In this document: one piece after another, positions 6,050-6,148 of the stretch | Numbering within the stretch: position 1 is the first letter of the stretch | Layout of the letters: the number at the start of each line of letters is the position of its first letter | Assembly: GCA_017452565.1 (NCBI GenBank) | Contig: JAFTMF010000004.1 | Coordinates: 1 to 6,148, forward strand | Source of the DNA: Clostridia bacterium | GTDB lineage: Bacteria; Bacillota; Clostridia; Oscillospirales; CAG-272 | Reading direction: 5' to 3' | DNA length: 6,148 bases | Made by a program: the position numbers and the translations under genes | Notes under the pieces: model-generated | Seen by the model: only the letters and a program-made list of their open reading frames with translations | Databases searched by the model: none | Told to the model about the DNA's origin: nothing

Positions 6050-6148
6050 ATGAGCTATACTCCCCTTGCAGACGCTCTGCGTCCTACCTCCTTTGAGGAT
6101 ATGGTGGGACAGACCCACCTCTTCGGCAAAAACGGCGCCGTCCGCCGT
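6050..6148 (+). CDS. rarA: Replication-associated recombination protein RarA (MgsA), N-terminus only
   Basis: 33 residues before the right edge. The opening YTPLADALRPTSFEDMVGQ followed by HLFGKNG is the characteristic start of RarA: 'PLA.r.RP....e.vGQ.hllg', the segment before the Walker A motif. RarA is an AAA+ ATPase related to clamp loaders that acts at stalled replication forks with SSB and RecA. RuvB and DnaX have related openings ('RP..f.e.vGQ') but normally lack the 'PLA' start, so RarA is preferred. Its own promoter and a full ribosome binding site precede it. Walker motifs lie outside the window. Confidence 0.87.
   Translation, partial: MSYTPLADALRPTSFEDMVGQTHLFGKNGAVRR

Noticed and set aside
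1..6148. tRNA genes, CRISPR arrays, insertion sequences, flanking attachment repeats
   Set aside because: No tRNA-like cloverleaf, regularly spaced repeats, transposase or convincing direct-repeat pair was seen by eye, though a single att copy would not be visible without its partner outside the window.

Overview
The window looks like a Gram-positive, clostridial-type chromosome. Genes start behind strong AAAGGAG-type Shine-Dalgarno sites, two promoters fit the SigA consensus with TG-extended -10 boxes, and coding DNA is GC-rich while the control region is AT-rich. An Oscillospirales/Ruminococcaceae-like gut Clostridia is my best guess. That guess rests on overall style and the phage protein types, not on a marker gene.

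Positions 1-4634 (minus strand, read right to left) are the head and packaging block of a tailed phage or prophage. In transcription order it holds the small terminase (4634-4254), large terminase (4270-2912), a 49-residue single-membrane-span protein (2836-2687), a GC-rich stretch with five hairpins and a doubtful 56-codon ORF (2675-2488), portal protein (2452-902), a 120-residue protein in the scaffold position (909-547), and the start of a P22/HK97-fold major coat protein (509 to beyond the left edge). Short gaps, overlaps and the absence of any terminator point to one operon. All recognisable motifs of the terminase and portal are intact, so this part of the phage does not look decayed.

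Positions 4635-4927 are an AT-rich divergent control region. A TG-extended -10 promoter faces the phage operon, with a perfect 7-bp inverted repeat abutting its weak -35 position. A near-consensus promoter faces right.

Positions 4928-5941 are a self-contained unit: promoter, a 309-residue lipoprotein gene of unknown function, and a strong intrinsic terminator. At 5987-6148 a second consensus promoter drives the start of a gene whose first 33 residues match RarA/MgsA, the AAA+ clamp-loader-like recombination factor, a normal chromosomal gene.

The packaging proteins would act together: TerS selects DNA, TerL translocates and cuts it at the portal vertex, and coat plus the presumed scaffold build the procapsid. 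The main oddity is that the late operon sits within about 1.4 kb of a housekeeping gene, with no integrase, repressor, replication or lysis gene on that side. This raises the possibility of a defective prophage, a domesticated or gene-transfer-agent-like cassette, or an unusual integration layout.
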